A DNA stretch of 64,000 bases from Ornithinibacillus sp047228935 (GTDB taxonomy: Bacteria > Bacillota > Bacilli > Bacillales > Amphibacillaceae), in NCBI RefSeq assembly GCF_047228935.1, contig NZ_JBFEGG010000001.1, forward strand, positions 930,001-994,000, given 5' to 3'. Both the position numbers and the translations under genes were made by a program. Shown here piece after piece: positions 1-8,896 of the stretch; position 1 is the stretch's first letter; the number at the start of each line of letters is the position of its first letter. The notes under the pieces are model-generated. The model was not told where the DNA came from and did not search any database. It worked only from the letters and a program-made list of their open reading frames with translations.

Positions 1-181
1 TGTGGAAGGTGAAAGCAAAAAAGATCCAAATGTTCTTGCAGGATACACAGAAAAGAACAAATTAGTTAATTTTAAAGGACCTAAATCGGCAATTGGTAAA
101 ATTGTAGAAGTTAAAATAACAGAAGCAAAAACATGGTCCTTAAATGGTGTCATGGTCGAAAATACAGTTGAGGTGAAATAA
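1..181 (+). CDS. miaB: MiaB C-terminus (tRNA methylthiotransferase), partial
   Basis: The last 59 codons of a gene that begins outside the window. The reading frame (first full codon at base 2) ends in a beta-rich TRAM-like segment (NFKGPKSAIGKIVEVKITEA), the RNA-binding tail typical of MiaB. MiaB is a radical-SAM enzyme that adds the methylthio group to i6A37 of tRNA, after MiaA (encoded at 6.5 kb) has made i6A. The stop codon TAA directly abuts the ATG of ricA, so the two are surely co-transcribed. The miaB-ricA-cotE-mutS-mutL order matches B. subtilis, which supports the call although the radical-SAM and Fe-S domains are not visible. Confidence 0.85.
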   Translation, partial: VEGESKKDPNVLAGYTEKNKLVNFKGPKSAIGKIVEVKITEAKTWSLNGVMVENTVEVK

Positions 182-610
182 ATGGCAGAATATACACGCA
201 CACAAATTCTTGAAGAAGCAAAAAAACTTGCAGATATGCTTGCAAATACAGAAGAAATTGATCGTTTTAAGCAAGTAGAAACTAAGATAAATGAAAATAA
301 AAAGGTTCAAAAATTAATCCAAAAAATAAAGACGTTACAGAAACAAGCTGTTAATTTCCAAGCCTATGAGAAAAGAGAAGCTTTAAAACGTATAGAGGAT
401 GAAATTGACCGACTACAAGCAGAGATCGATGAAATTCCCATTGTACAAGAATTTAAAGAAACTCAGATTGTAGTTAATGATGTATTACAGCTTGTTTCCA
501 AAACAATTGCACGTGAAGTTACGAATAAAGTTATTGAATCAACAGGTGGAGATCCGTTATCAGGAAAAACAGGTAGTGGAGAGAGAAATAGTGTAGGTTG
601 TGAGCATTAA
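182..610 (+). CDS. ricA: RicA (YmcA), subunit of the RicAFT RNA-processing/developmental complex
   Basis: 142-residue, highly charged helical protein of the YlbF/YmcA family. Known role: with RicF (YlbF) and RicT (YaaT) it forms a complex binding [4Fe-4S] clusters that promotes RNase Y-dependent mRNA maturation and is needed for sporulation, competence and biofilm formation. The single cysteine, C140 in the C-terminal GCEH, sits where the B. subtilis protein has its cluster-binding C-terminal cysteine. The conserved STGGDPLSG stretch (about 120-128) also matches the family. It starts immediately after the miaB stop and is followed by a strong terminator, so miaB-ricA is the end of an operon. 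Confidence 0.93.
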   Translation: MAEYTRTQILEEAKKLADMLANTEEIDRFKQVETKINENKKVQKLIQKIKTLQKQAVNFQAYEKREALKRIEDEIDRLQAEIDEIPIVQEFKETQIVVNDVLQLVSKTIAREVTNKVIESTGGDPLSGKTGSGERNSVGCEH

Positions 611-613
611 TAA

Positions 614-652
614 AAACAAGCAAGAGATAATAATATTTCTTGCTTGTTTTTT
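614..652 (+). terminator. Rho-independent terminator after ricA
   Basis: Stem of AAACAAGCAAGA against TCTTGCTTGTTT with a short AT-rich loop and a T-run, starting three bases after the ricA stop. It ends the miaB-ricA unit and separates it from cotE. Confidence 0.85.
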
Positions 653-792
653 ATATATCCCTATAACACGTTCTCTGAAACGGTTATAGCCCAATTTTTA
701 ACATTCTCCTCAAGTCTTTCTACATTCATTATGCACTTTAGGTATTTGTCTTGCATAAAATGACTATGAAAAAAGAGGAGGTAAACGTTATT

Positions 793-1374
793 ATGAGTTT
801 TCTAGATAAAGACTATCGAGAAATAATTACAAAAGCGGTTATCGGTAAGGGTAAAAAATTCACGCAAGCTACTCATTCCGTTTCGCCATCACATAGACCT
901 ACAAGTATCCTTGGATGCTGGGTGATTAATCATCTTTACAATGCAAAGAAAAAATCAGAAGATACCATTGAAGTTAACGGAAGCTATGAAATTAACATTT
1001 GGTATTCTTATAATGATAATACAAAAACAGAGGTAGTAACAGAACGAGTGACATACAGTGACTTTATCCCTCTAGGTGTATTAGACGAAAACTGCATTAG
1101 TGATGATTATGATGTGATTTGCAAAGTGCTTCAACAACCAAATTGCTTGGAGTGCAGAATTTCCAACCAAGGAAATAAAATTCTGGTAGATATTGAAAGA
1201 GAATTCTTAGTGCAAGTGCTTGGTGAAACGAAAGTATTTGTTAAAGTAAAGCCTAACGCACACAAATTACAAGATGATGAGGAAAGCTGGGATTACACGG
1301 TGACAGAGGATGAGTTAAGTGATCTTAATCCAGATTTCCTAGAAAGTAGCTCAAGTAGTAGAAGTAAAGATTAA
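793..1374 (+). CDS. cotE: CotE, outer spore coat morphogenetic protein
   Basis: 193 residues from the chosen ATG. That ATG is preceded by GAGGAGGT at 775-782 with a 10-base spacer; in-frame upstream codons lack such a site. The N-terminus (DYREIITKAVIGKGKKFTQ) and the core (WYSYNDNTKTEVVTERV, KVLQQPNCLE, EREFLVQVLGETKVFV) match B. subtilis CotE closely. CotE lies between inner and outer coat layers of the forespore and recruits outer-coat proteins. The acidic tail (DDEESWD, then ELSDLNPDFLE) is conserved, followed by a Ser-rich extension (SSSSSRSKD). Expected to be transcribed by mother-cell sigma factors; I could not assign a clear promoter. It is monocistronic, with terminators on both sides. 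Confidence 0.95.
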   Translation: MSFLDKDYREIITKAVIGKGKKFTQATHSVSPSHRPTSILGCWVINHLYNAKKKSEDTIEVNGSYEINIWYSYNDNTKTEVVTERVTYSDFIPLGVLDENCISDDYDVICKVLQQPNCLECRISNQGNKILVDIEREFLVQVLGETKVFVKVKPNAHKLQDDEESWDYTVTEDELSDLNPDFLESSSSSRSKD

Positions 1375-1376
1375 TG

Positions 1377-1411
1377 AACTTACGGGGGATGTTCCTCGTA
1401 AGTTTTTTTTT
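1377..1411 (+). terminator. Terminator after cotE
   Basis: AACTTACG paired with CGTAAGTT around a GG/CC-containing inner stem, followed by a run of nine T. It begins three bases after the cotE stop. Confidence 0.88.
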
Positions 1412-1420
1412 GAACGCAAG

Positions 1421-1453
1421 TTACACTTCTGCTACTACATTTTATGCTATAAT
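1421..1453 (+). promoter_or_regulatory. Probable SigA promoter of mutSL (extended -10)
   Basis: A perfect TATAAT at 1448-1453 is preceded by TGC, giving an extended -10 (TGnTATAAT). A TTACAC at 1421-1426 is a poor -35 because the spacer is 21 bases, so the promoter probably relies on the extended -10. The mutS start is 37 bases downstream. Confidence 0.55.
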
Positions 1454-1489
1454 ATTAGAATAATATGTAGGCTTTTGGAGGATTTTGTA

Positions 1490-4093
1490 ATGGCAAAATA
1501 TACACCGATGATGGAACAATATTTAAAGATTAAAGCAGAATATAAAGATGCGTTTTTGTTTTTTAGATTGGGAGATTTTTATGAGATGTTCTTTGAAGAT
1601 GCCATTCGTGCATCAAGAGAACTTGAAATCACGTTAACTAAACGTGATTCTGGAGGAGAGAATCCCATACCAATGTGTGGGGTACCATACCACGCAGCTG
1701 AAAATTATATAAAGAATTTAGTGGAAAAAGGGTATAAAGTAGCCATCTGTGAGCAAGTGGAAGATCCTAAGAATGCTAAGGGTGTAGTAAAGCGTGAGGT
1801 CGTACAACTTATTACTCCTGGTACGGTAATGGAAAGTACAATGTTAAACGAACGGAACAATAACTATATTGCTAGTTTATCTCATTTTCAAGATGGTTCA
1901 TATGTAATAGTCTATTGTGACCTATCTACTGGTGAGAGTAGAATAGCGCAGATTGCATCAAGTTTTGACCGTGTCATTCATGAATTCTATAACCAGCCAA
2001 TTAAGGAAATAGTTGTCTCATCCAGTCTACCTGAAGAATTACAAAGGCAATTAATTGACAGGCTTCAAGTAACCCTATCTTATCAGGATGAAGTAACCTT
2101 TAACGGAGAGTATCGAAATATTTGTGAGAATCTCAATGATGAACGTTTAGTAAAAGCTTTTAGTCGGTTATTAAATTATGTACAGCATACGCAAAAGCGT
2201 TCACTAGATCATTTAAAACAAGCTGAAATACTGGAGCTGAATGATTATCTTTCGCTAGATATGTATTCCAAACGAAATCTGGAATTAACGGAAACTATAC
2301 TTCGTAAGGGAAGACATGGTAGTCTTTTATGGGTTTTAGACAAGACGGTAACTGCTATGGGATCTCGGATGTTAAAAAAATGGCTGGAAAGGCCTTTACT
2401 AGATAGAATCCAAATAGAAAAAAGGCTAAAAGCAGTTGAAGGGTTCTATCAATCATTTATGGAAAGAGACGCACTTCGTGAAAGTTTGAAATCAGTTTAT
2501 GATTTAGAACGATTAGCTGGAAGAATTGCTTTTGGTAATGTCAATGCAAGAGACTTAATTCAGTTAAAAAAATCATTAAAACGGATTCCAGAAATCAGAG
2601 GATTACTAACAACAATTAATAATGATGAGATAACGAACTTAGCGAATCAATTAGAATATCCTGAAGACATAGTAGACATTCTGGAAACAAGTATTATGGA
2701 GGACCCACCAATTTCAATTAAAGAAGGGTCGATTATTAAAGATGGCTTTAACAAGCAACTTGACGCTTATCGAGACGCTACCAGGAATGGAAAGAAATGG
2801 ATAGCAGAACTGGAACAAAAAGAAAAGCACGAAACGAATATTAAATCATTAAAGATTGGATACAATCGTGTATTTGGTTATTATATAGAAGTTACAAAAG
2901 CAAATTTACATTTGTTGCCTGAAGGAAGATATGAGCGGAAACAAACATTGACCAATGCAGAACGATTCATAACTCCAGAATTAAAAGAGAAAGAGCAGCT
3001 TATTCTAGAAGCAGAAGAAAAAAGTGTGGAACTAGAATACAGCTTATTTACCGAAATACGTGAAAAAATAAAATCAGAAATTCCTAGATTGCAATATTTA
3101 GCAGATGTAGTTAGTAAGATTGATGTCCTACAAGCTTTTGCAACTGTCAGTGAAGCGAATAATTATCATCGACCAACTTTCACAGAACATCAACTTCAAG
3201 TGAAAAATGGTAGACATCCCGTCATTGAACAAGTTATGGATGATGGTACGTTTGTACCAAATGATATTCTCTTAGATGATGAGAAGAGTATACTTTTAAT
3301 TACTGGGCCGAATATGTCAGGTAAAAGCACGTATATGAGACAGCTAGCATTAATTGCGATAATGGGACAAATTGGTTGTTTTGTTCCGTGTGATGAAGCT
3401 GAACTAATTATCTTTGATCAAATATTTACTCGTATCGGTGCCGCAGATGACCTCGTTTCTGGACAAAGTACGTTTATGGTAGAGATGCTTGAGGCAAATC
3501 ACGCAATCGAACATGCAACTGAGCGAAGTCTAATTTTACTTGATGAAATTGGACGAGGAACAAGTACCTATGATGGAATGGCACTTGCGCAAGCTATAGT
3601 GGAATATATTCATGATCATATCCATGCGAAAACATTATTCTCCACTCACTATCATGAATTAACAGCATTAGAAGATAACTTATCGAGACTTAAAAATATT
3701 CATGTTCGTGCAGAAGAATATGAAGGAAATGTTGTATTCCTTCACCAAATTAAAGAAGGTGCGGCAGACAAAAGCTACGGTATTCATGTGGCTAAACTTG
3801 CTAGCCTGCCGGATAAATTGATTGATAGAGCAACCGTAATTTTGAATCAATTAGAAAATTATGATGTTGAAGAAAGAATACAAGGAAATAATGAATCAAA
3901 TCAACTTTCGCTTTTTGAAGAGGAAGTAAACCAAGTTAAAGAGAAAACTCCTATAGCTTCTGAAGAGGGTAAATTAATAGAGGCTTTAAATCAAATTGAT
4001 TTATTTGATATGACACCAATTGAGGCTATGAATGAGTTACACCGATTACAAAAGTTAGTGAAACAAAATATTAAGACAAAGCAGTATAAATAG
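1490..4093 (+). CDS. mutS: MutS, DNA mismatch recognition ATPase
   Basis: 867 residues, a normal length for MutS. It recognises mismatches and small loops and, with ATP, recruits MutL. Visible features: the mismatch-binding Phe-Tyr-Glu motif in domain I (F30-Y31-E32, within RLGDFYEMFF), the connector and lever/clamp helices, then the ABC-type ATPase with Walker A GPNMSGKST near residue 605, a signature-like segment (DDLVSGQSTFMVEM), Walker B LILLDEIGRGTST, and a histidine switch in FSTHYHEL. The tail holds a QLSLFEEE beta-clamp-binding-like motif (about residue 803), expected for MutS1. The ATG was chosen because TGGAGG lies eight bases upstream; a TTG five codons earlier overlaps that ribosome binding site. 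mutL follows 15 bases later. Confidence 0.98.
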   Translation: MAKYTPMMEQYLKIKAEYKDAFLFFRLGDFYEMFFEDAIRASRELEITLTKRDSGGENPIPMCGVPYHAAENYIKNLVEKGYKVAICEQVEDPKNAKGVVKREVVQLITPGTVMESTMLNERNNNYIASLSHFQDGSYVIVYCDLSTGESRIAQIASSFDRVIHEFYNQPIKEIVVSSSLPEELQRQLIDRLQVTLSYQDEVTFNGEYRNICENLNDERLVKAFSRLLNYVQHTQKRSLDHLKQAEILELNDYLSLDMYSKRNLELTETILRKGRHGSLLWVLDKTVTAMGSRMLKKWLERPLLDRIQIEKRLKAVEGFYQSFMERDALRESLKSVYDLERLAGRIAFGNVNARDLIQLKKSLKRIPEIRGLLTTINNDEITNLANQLEYPEDIVDILETSIMEDPPISIKEGSIIKDGFNKQLDAYRDATRNGKKWIAELEQKEKHETNIKSLKIGYNRVFGYYIEVTKANLHLLPEGRYERKQTLTNAERFITPELKEKEQLILEAEEKSVELEYSLFTEIREKIKSEIPRLQYLADVVSKIDVLQAFATVSEANNYHRPTFTEHQLQVKNGRHPVIEQVMDDGTFVPNDILLDDEKSILLITGPNMSGKSTYMRQLALIAIMGQIGCFVPCDEAELIIFDQIFTRIGAADDLVSGQSTFMVEMLEANHAIEHATERSLILLDEIGRGTSTYDGMALAQAIVEYIHDHIHAKTLFSTHYHELTALEDNLSRLKNIHVRAEEYEGNVVFLHQIKEGAADKSYGIHVAKLASLPDKLIDRATVILNQLENYDVEERIQGNNESNQLSLFEEEVNQVKEKTPIASEEGKLIEALNQIDLFDMTPIEAMNELHRLQKLVKQNIKTKQYK

Positions 4094-4108
4094 AAAGGGT
4101 TCTTTCTA

Positions 4109-5959
4109 ATGAAAATATTTCAAATGCCAGATGCATTAGCAAATAAAATAGCAGCAGGAGAGGTTGTTGAAAGACCTTCTTCTGTTGTGAAAGAATTAGT
4201 TGAAAATAGTATAGATGCTGGTAGCAGCTGGATAAAAGTGGAATTGAATGAAGCTGGGCTTGAAGAAATTAAAATAATTGATAATGGGGAAGGCATGGCT
4301 GAAGATGATGTTGAACGAGCGTTTCTTCGTCATGCGACTAGTAAGATAAGAAACGAATCGGATTTATTTCATGTAAATACGCTTGGGTTCCGTGGAGAGG
4401 CTTTAGCTAGTATTGCATCGGTTAGCAGACTTACAATTAAGACTTCACAAGGTGATTCGGCTGGAACATTCTTATCACTTGAAGGTGGAGTCGTTAAGGA
4501 ACGCGGGAAAAGTGATGCTAGACAAGGAACAGAAATTACCGTATCTGATTTGTTTTACAATACGCCAGCCCGTCTTAAATATATGAAAACACTTCATACT
4601 GAACTTGGACATATTACCGACCTTTTAAATAGGTTGGCGTTATCCCACCCAGAGGTTCGCTTTGAGGCAACACATAATGGCAAGCCTTTATTTAGGACAC
4701 CTGGTACTGGAGATATGCTACAAGTAATTTCGCAAATATATGGTATGGGTGTAGCGAGAAAGATGCTGCCGATTGAAGGAGAAACATTAGATTTTAAGAT
4801 TAGTGGATATATCGCTAAACCAGAAATCACCCGAGCATCTAGAAATTATATCTCAATTATTTTGAATGGTAGATATATAAAAAGCATACCTTTAAGTCAA
4901 GCTATAATTCGTGGCTATCATACGTTACTACCTATCGGACGATCTCCGATCGCAGTAATCAAAATTGATATGGATCCAATTCTAGTGGATGTCAATGTTC
5001 ACCCGACAAAACTTGAAGCGAGGTTCAGTAAGGATAAGGAACTATTTGGATTAGTTGAAAAGTTGATTCAGAATACATTTAGACAAACAAGGCTTATACC
5101 TGAAATAGTTCAAAAGCCTGTGGAAAAACCTAAACAATCCTTTCAACATGCATTTGACTTTAATAAGAATAATAACATGCTGAAAGAAATGGTAGATACT
5201 ACTAAACAACTAGATAAGTTTCCTAGTTATAAAACAGAAAATAGCCCTGAACATGTTATGGAAAACATACTGGTAGAGGAGATAGAATCGAATGAACTTG
5301 AAGAGAATGTATCAGATAAGAGGGAAATAAATGATGACATTCTAGTCGTAAACGAGGAAATCATTCCTTCTCGTGAACGTGTGCCAACCATGTATCCTAT
5401 CGGTCAACTACACGGAACATATATACTTGCTCAAAACGAAAACGGATTTTACATGATAGACCAACATGCAGCACAGGAAAGAATCAAATATGAATTCTTT
5501 AAGAAGAAGTTAGGTAGAACAAGTAATGAAGTGCAGGAACTATTAATTCCACTCACCTTTGAATTTTCAAAGCAGGAATCAATATTTATTGAGCATTATA
5601 AGAACGAATTAGAAAAAGTTGGGTTATTCTTTGAAGATTTTGGTAATCAAACATATATCATTCGCTCTTATCCGAATTGGTTTCCTAAAGGGTTTGAAGA
5701 AGAAGTCATTCGTGAGATGATTGAGCAAATCATGCAAGATGAAAAAATTAATGTAGAATCTATTCGAGAAGAAGCTGCAATTTTAATGTCTTGCAAACGT
5801 TCGATTAAAGCAAATCATTATTTAAATCATGACGACATGTTTCGTTTACTAGAAGATTTAAGGAAAACAACGGATCCATTTACATGTCCACACGGTAGAC
5901 CGATTATTATTCATTTCACAACCTATGAACTAGAGAAAATGTTCAAACGGGTGATGTAA
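4109..5959 (+). CDS. mutL: MutL, mismatch repair endonuclease/ATPase
   Basis: 616 residues. N-terminal GHKL ATPase: catalytic E29, N33, DNG at 58-60, and the ATP-lid motif LGFRGEALASI (from 92). A variable acidic linker spans about 340-425. The C-terminal dimerisation domain has the metal-binding endonuclease motif DQHA-x2-E-x4-E (DQHAAQERIKYE), SCKRSIKANHYL and a CPHGRP zinc-site motif, so this is the nicking type found in organisms without MutH. It forms an operon with mutS and acts on MutS-marked mismatches; strand choice through the beta clamp is known for Bacillus. Confidence 0.98.
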   Translation: MKIFQMPDALANKIAAGEVVERPSSVVKELVENSIDAGSSWIKVELNEAGLEEIKIIDNGEGMAEDDVERAFLRHATSKIRNESDLFHVNTLGFRGEALASIASVSRLTIKTSQGDSAGTFLSLEGGVVKERGKSDARQGTEITVSDLFYNTPARLKYMKTLHTELGHITDLLNRLALSHPEVRFEATHNGKPLFRTPGTGDMLQVISQIYGMGVARKMLPIEGETLDFKISGYIAKPEITRASRNYISIILNGRYIKSIPLSQAIIRGYHTLLPIGRSPIAVIKIDMDPILVDVNVHPTKLEARFSKDKELFGLVEKLIQNTFRQTRLIPEIVQKPVEKPKQSFQHAFDFNKNNNMLKEMVDTTKQLDKFPSYKTENSPEHVMENILVEEIESNELEENVSDKREINDDILVVNEEIIPSRERVPTMYPIGQLHGTYILAQNENGFYMIDQHAAQERIKYEFFKKKLGRTSNEVQELLIPLTFEFSKQESIFIEHYKNELEKVGLFFEDFGNQTYIIRSYPNWFPKGFEEEVIREMIEQIMQDEKINVESIREEAAILMSCKRSIKANHYLNHDDMFRLLEDLRKTTDPFTCPHGRPIIIHFTTYELEKMFKRVM

Positions 5960-5981
5960 TAGGTATATTTCATCTGCACTT

Positions 5982-5996
5982 CGATAATGATAATAG
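5982..5996 (+). promoter_or_regulatory. Possible PerR/Fur-type operator upstream of the Dps-like gene
   Basis: Two GATAAT hexamers in direct succession (cGATAATGATAATAG). The segment agrees with 10 of the 14 defined bases of the PerR box TTATAATnATTATAA and resembles the Fur hexamer array. It lies about 75 bases before a ferritin-like gene, a class often under peroxide or iron control. AT-rich DNA gives such matches by chance, so this is tentative. Confidence 0.35.
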
Positions 5997-6068
5997 TAAA
6001 GGCGGTAGAATAAGGTAGTATGTGACTTTGTTTTAGCTAATGCTACTAGCCAAAGAGGTGGAGTGCAG

Positions 6069-6518
6069 ATGGAAAATCAAAAACTAATCAATTTTTTAAA
6101 TCAATTACTATCTAATCAATTTGTAATGTATGTTAAACTGCATCGATATCATTGGTTTGTACAAGGAAGACATTTTTTTCAACTTCATGAGTTGTTTGAG
6201 GAAATGTACGTTAAGTTTGCAGAAGACTTGGATACGGTAGCGGAAAGAATATTGATGATAGATGGTAAGCCATTAGCGACTATGTCAAAATATTTAAAGG
6301 AAGCTACAATAGTAGAAGCAAGTGCTGATGATGAAGAAGAAGAAATTATAGATCAACTACATAATGATTACAAACAACTTATAAAGGAAATTAAAGACAT
6401 AGGATTTGAATTAGCAGAAGGAAGAAATGATGAACCAACAAAAGATTTGCTAATTACACTTCTAGGAAGCTATGAAAAATATGTTTGGATGTTATCACAA
6501 TATCGAGCATATAAATAA
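6069..6518 (+). CDS. Dps-family ferritin-like DNA/iron protein
   Basis: 149 residues, the size of Bacillus Dps/MrgA mini-ferritins. Diagnostic residues: H25 and H28-W29 in LHRYHWFVQG, then D55 and E59 in EDLDTVAERIL, which supply the intersubunit ferroxidase ligands; GKPLATM follows, also conserved. Members form 12-mers that oxidise Fe2+ with H2O2, store iron and often shield DNA. The ATG at 6069 is favoured over a GTG two codons earlier because AGAGGTG is then correctly spaced. It sits between mutL and miaA, where B. subtilis has no dps, so it is an insertion relative to that order. Whether it binds DNA cannot be told. Confidence 0.88.
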   Translation: MENQKLINFLNQLLSNQFVMYVKLHRYHWFVQGRHFFQLHELFEEMYVKFAEDLDTVAERILMIDGKPLATMSKYLKEATIVEASADDEEEEIIDQLHNDYKQLIKEIKDIGFELAEGRNDEPTKDLLITLLGSYEKYVWMLSQYRAYK

Positions 6519-6544
6519 AAGAATGGAATATTAGGGGAAGATGA

Positions 6545-7477
6545 ATGAAACAGAAAGTTATTGCCATAGTTGGTCCAACCGCTGTAGGTAAAACGAAACT
6601 TAGTATTGAGGTTGCAAAGAAATTTAATGGGGAAATTATAAGTGGCGATTCTATGCAAGTATATCGAGGAATGGATATCGGCACAGCGAAGATTAAAATA
6701 GAGGAAATGCAAGGCATACCTCATCATATGATTGATATTAAAAATCCTGATGAAAACTTTTCTGTTGCAGACTTCAAGAAATATGTTCAACAATACATAA
6801 AAGAAATATCAGCAAGAAACCACATTCCAATTATTGTAGGAGGAAGTGGTCTTTATATACAATCGGTATTAAGCGATTATAATTTCTCAGAAGAAAAGAG
6901 AGATGATGCCTTAACGAAAAAGTTAGAAGCGGAAATGGAAGCGGAAGGAATTGAGCCTCTATACAATCGCTTGAAACAAATAGATCACGTACAGGCCGAA
7001 AAGATTCATCCTAATAATTTTCGAAGGGTTATTCGAGCTTTGGAAATATATGAGAAAACTGGACTTACGATGACAGAGTATCAAATGCACCAACAAAAAG
7101 AAATGCCTTTTGATAGTATGCTAATTGGATTGGAAATGGAACGATCTATGCTATATGAACGTATTAATCATCGTATTGATTTGATGGTTGAGGAAGGGTT
7201 AGTAGAAGAAGTTCATAAATTAATAAGTGAAGGATATTCGAATTGCCAATCTATGAAGGCAATTGGCTATAAAGAATTGATTCCTTATTTCAGAGGAGAG
7301 ACGACTTTAGAAGAATCGATTGAATTATTGAAACGCAATTCTAGACGATTTGCCAAAAGACAGTTTACCTGGTTTAAAAACAAAATGGAAGTTAATTGGT
7401 ATAATCTAACTCCATTAACAATAAGTGAAAAATTTAATGAGATTTTAATTGATTTAGCAGGATTTCTTAAAAGTTAA
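6545..7477 (+). CDS. miaA: MiaA, tRNA dimethylallyltransferase
   Basis: 310 residues. It transfers the dimethylallyl group to the N6 of A37 in tRNAs reading UNN codons; MiaB (window start) then methylthiolates the product. Visible: P-loop GPTAVGKT at 10-17, SGDSMQVYRGMDIGTAK (substrate and catalytic region), HHMIDI, and a C-terminal RRFAKRQFTWFKN RNA-contact motif. It starts 26 bases after the Dps-like gene with AGGGGAAG upstream, and is followed 42 bases later by hfq, the miaA-hfq arrangement common to many bacteria. Confidence 0.97.
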   Translation: MKQKVIAIVGPTAVGKTKLSIEVAKKFNGEIISGDSMQVYRGMDIGTAKIKIEEMQGIPHHMIDIKNPDENFSVADFKKYVQQYIKEISARNHIPIIVGGSGLYIQSVLSDYNFSEEKRDDALTKKLEAEMEAEGIEPLYNRLKQIDHVQAEKIHPNNFRRVIRALEIYEKTGLTMTEYQMHQQKEMPFDSMLIGLEMERSMLYERINHRIDLMVEEGLVEEVHKLISEGYSNCQSMKAIGYKELIPYFRGETTLEESIELLKRNSRRFAKRQFTWFKNKMEVNWYNLTPLTISEKFNEILIDLAGFLKS

Positions 7478-7519
7478 GTAGAAATATATAGTATAGATAG
7501 AAAAGAGGAGGAAATTTAG

Positions 7520-7744
7520 GTGGCGCAATCTGTGAACATTCAGGACCAATATTTAAATCAATTAAGAAAAGAGCATATTTCAGTTACTGTTTTTCTTACG
7601 AACGGTTTTCAGCTAAGAGGCATCGTAAAGGCTTTTGATAATTTTACAGTATTGTTGGAGTCAGAAGGAAAGCAACAGTTAATTTTTAAACATGCAATTT
7701 CTACTTTTGCACCAGCTAAAAATGTAAATCTTGATAAAGAATAA
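7520..7744 (+). CDS. hfq: Hfq, RNA-binding Sm-like hexamer protein
   Basis: 74 residues, typical of the short Firmicute Hfq. Sm1 motif: LTNGFQLRGIVKAFDNFTVLLE. Sm2 motif: FKHAISTF, which contributes the proximal-face uridine pocket (the usual YKHAIST). The QDQYLNQLRKEHI N-terminal helix is canonical. The start is GTG, with GAGGAGGAAA upstream. Hfq chaperones small RNAs and mRNAs; in Bacillus its phenotypes are mild. Conserved miaA-hfq-spoVK order supports the assignment. Confidence 0.97.
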   Translation: MAQSVNIQDQYLNQLRKEHISVTVFLTNGFQLRGIVKAFDNFTVLLESEGKQQLIFKHAISTFAPAKNVNLDKE

Positions 7745-7780
7745 AAGGAATATTCCTAAAAATACGTGTCGTTCCCAATG

Positions 7781-7822
7781 GGTCTGTCCTCCAAAATAGA
7801 ATGATGTTTTGGGGGGCGGACC
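7781..7822 (+). repeat. Strong 16-bp hairpin in the hfq-spoVK intergenic region
   Basis: Left arm 7781-7796 (GGTCTGTCCTCCAAAA) pairs along its whole length with 7807-7822 (three G-T wobbles) around a 10-base loop. No T-run follows, so it is not an ordinary terminator. It could be an RNA 3'-end stabiliser, an attenuator or a copy of a small interspersed palindrome. I saw no second copy in the window. Confidence 0.6.
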
Positions 7823-7909
7823 TATGTTACGTTACAGGTAAACGATATAGGCATTTGTCACAACTTTATCCCTCTGAACGTATAATAAGATGACTAAGGA
7901 GTGATAAAG

Positions 7910-8845
7910 TTGACTACGCAAAAGATTCATCATAAAAATGGTAAAATTAATATTGTATTACAAGATAATAAAGCAGCTAAAATAGATAACAATAAGCGTG
8001 AGGAATATGTAGGCAAAGAACCTTTTGCTCATATTGATCAAGAATTATCCTCATTTGTTGGATTAAGTGATCTGAAACAAAAAATAAAAGAAATCTATGC
8101 AACTATCATTATAAATGAAAAGCGAAGTCAAATGGGGCTATATAATTCCAAACAAATTCTGCACATGCTCTTTAAAGGTAATCCTGGCACAGGAAAAACG
8201 ACAGTGGCGAGGAAATTAGCTAAAATATATTTTGAAATGAACTTATTATCCAAGGGACATTTTATTGAAGCTGAAAGAGCGGATTTAGTTGGTGAGTATA
8301 TTGGTCAAACTGCTCAAAAGACGCGTGCACTTATACAAAAGGCGATGGGTGGCGTACTTTTTATTGATGAAGCATACTCACTAGCACGTGGCGGAGAACG
8401 AGATTTTGGTAAGGAAGCTATTGATACTCTCGTAAAACATATGGAAGATAGTGGTAATGACTTTGTATTAATATTAGCTGGGTATCCTTACGAAATGGAC
8501 AGATTTTTAACCCTTAATCCCGGTCTGAAATCTAGATTTCCGTTTATACTTGAATTCCCTGATTATGACGTAGATCAATTAATGGATATAACGCGACAAA
8601 TGGCGTCAGAAAGAGAATATCAATTATCTAAGGATGCAGAGTGGAAACTAAGAAATTTCCTCTATAAACAAAAAAATGATCCTACTAGTAACTTCTCTAA
8701 TGCGAGATTTATCCGTAATGTCGTAGAACATGCGATTCGAATGCAGGCGGTGCGATTATTATATAAGGATAATATCTCTCCAGATGAGCTTATATTGTTA
8801 ACAGGTAATGATTTAAAACTAGAAGACATTCAGTCCATATGGTAA
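7910..8845 (+). CDS. spoVK: SpoVK (SpoVJ), AAA+ sporulation ATPase
   Basis: About 311 residues, CbxX/CfqX-type AAA+ ATPase needed for spore maturation in B. subtilis. Walker A is GNPGTGKTT, followed by AERADLVGEYIGQTAQKTR, Walker B GGVLFIDEAYSLARGGERDFGKEAIDTL, sensor-1 region ILAGYPYEMDRFL and the arginine-containing LNPGLKSRFPF; all are nearly identical to SpoVK. Start choice: AAGGAG at 7896-7901 is eight bases from TTG 7910, whereas the GTG at 7901 overlaps that ribosome binding site. Probably mother-cell expressed; no clear sigma-E or sigma-K promoter could be fixed. Confidence 0.93.
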   Translation: MTTQKIHHKNGKINIVLQDNKAAKIDNNKREEYVGKEPFAHIDQELSSFVGLSDLKQKIKEIYATIIINEKRSQMGLYNSKQILHMLFKGNPGTGKTTVARKLAKIYFEMNLLSKGHFIEAERADLVGEYIGQTAQKTRALIQKAMGGVLFIDEAYSLARGGERDFGKEAIDTLVKHMEDSGNDFVLILAGYPYEMDRFLTLNPGLKSRFPFILEFPDYDVDQLMDITRQMASEREYQLSKDAEWKLRNFLYKQKNDPTSNFSNARFIRNVVEHAIRMQAVRLLYKDNISPDELILLTGNDLKLEDIQSIW

Positions 8846-8896
8846 TTTTATTACTCAACATAGCGACATAAATTATAGCAGTCAATTAAGGAGAGA

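Noticed and set aside
1475..1489. Extending mutS upstream to TTG 1475
   Set aside because: That TTG overlaps the ribosome binding site of ATG 1490, and the ATG start aligns with the known MutS N-terminus.
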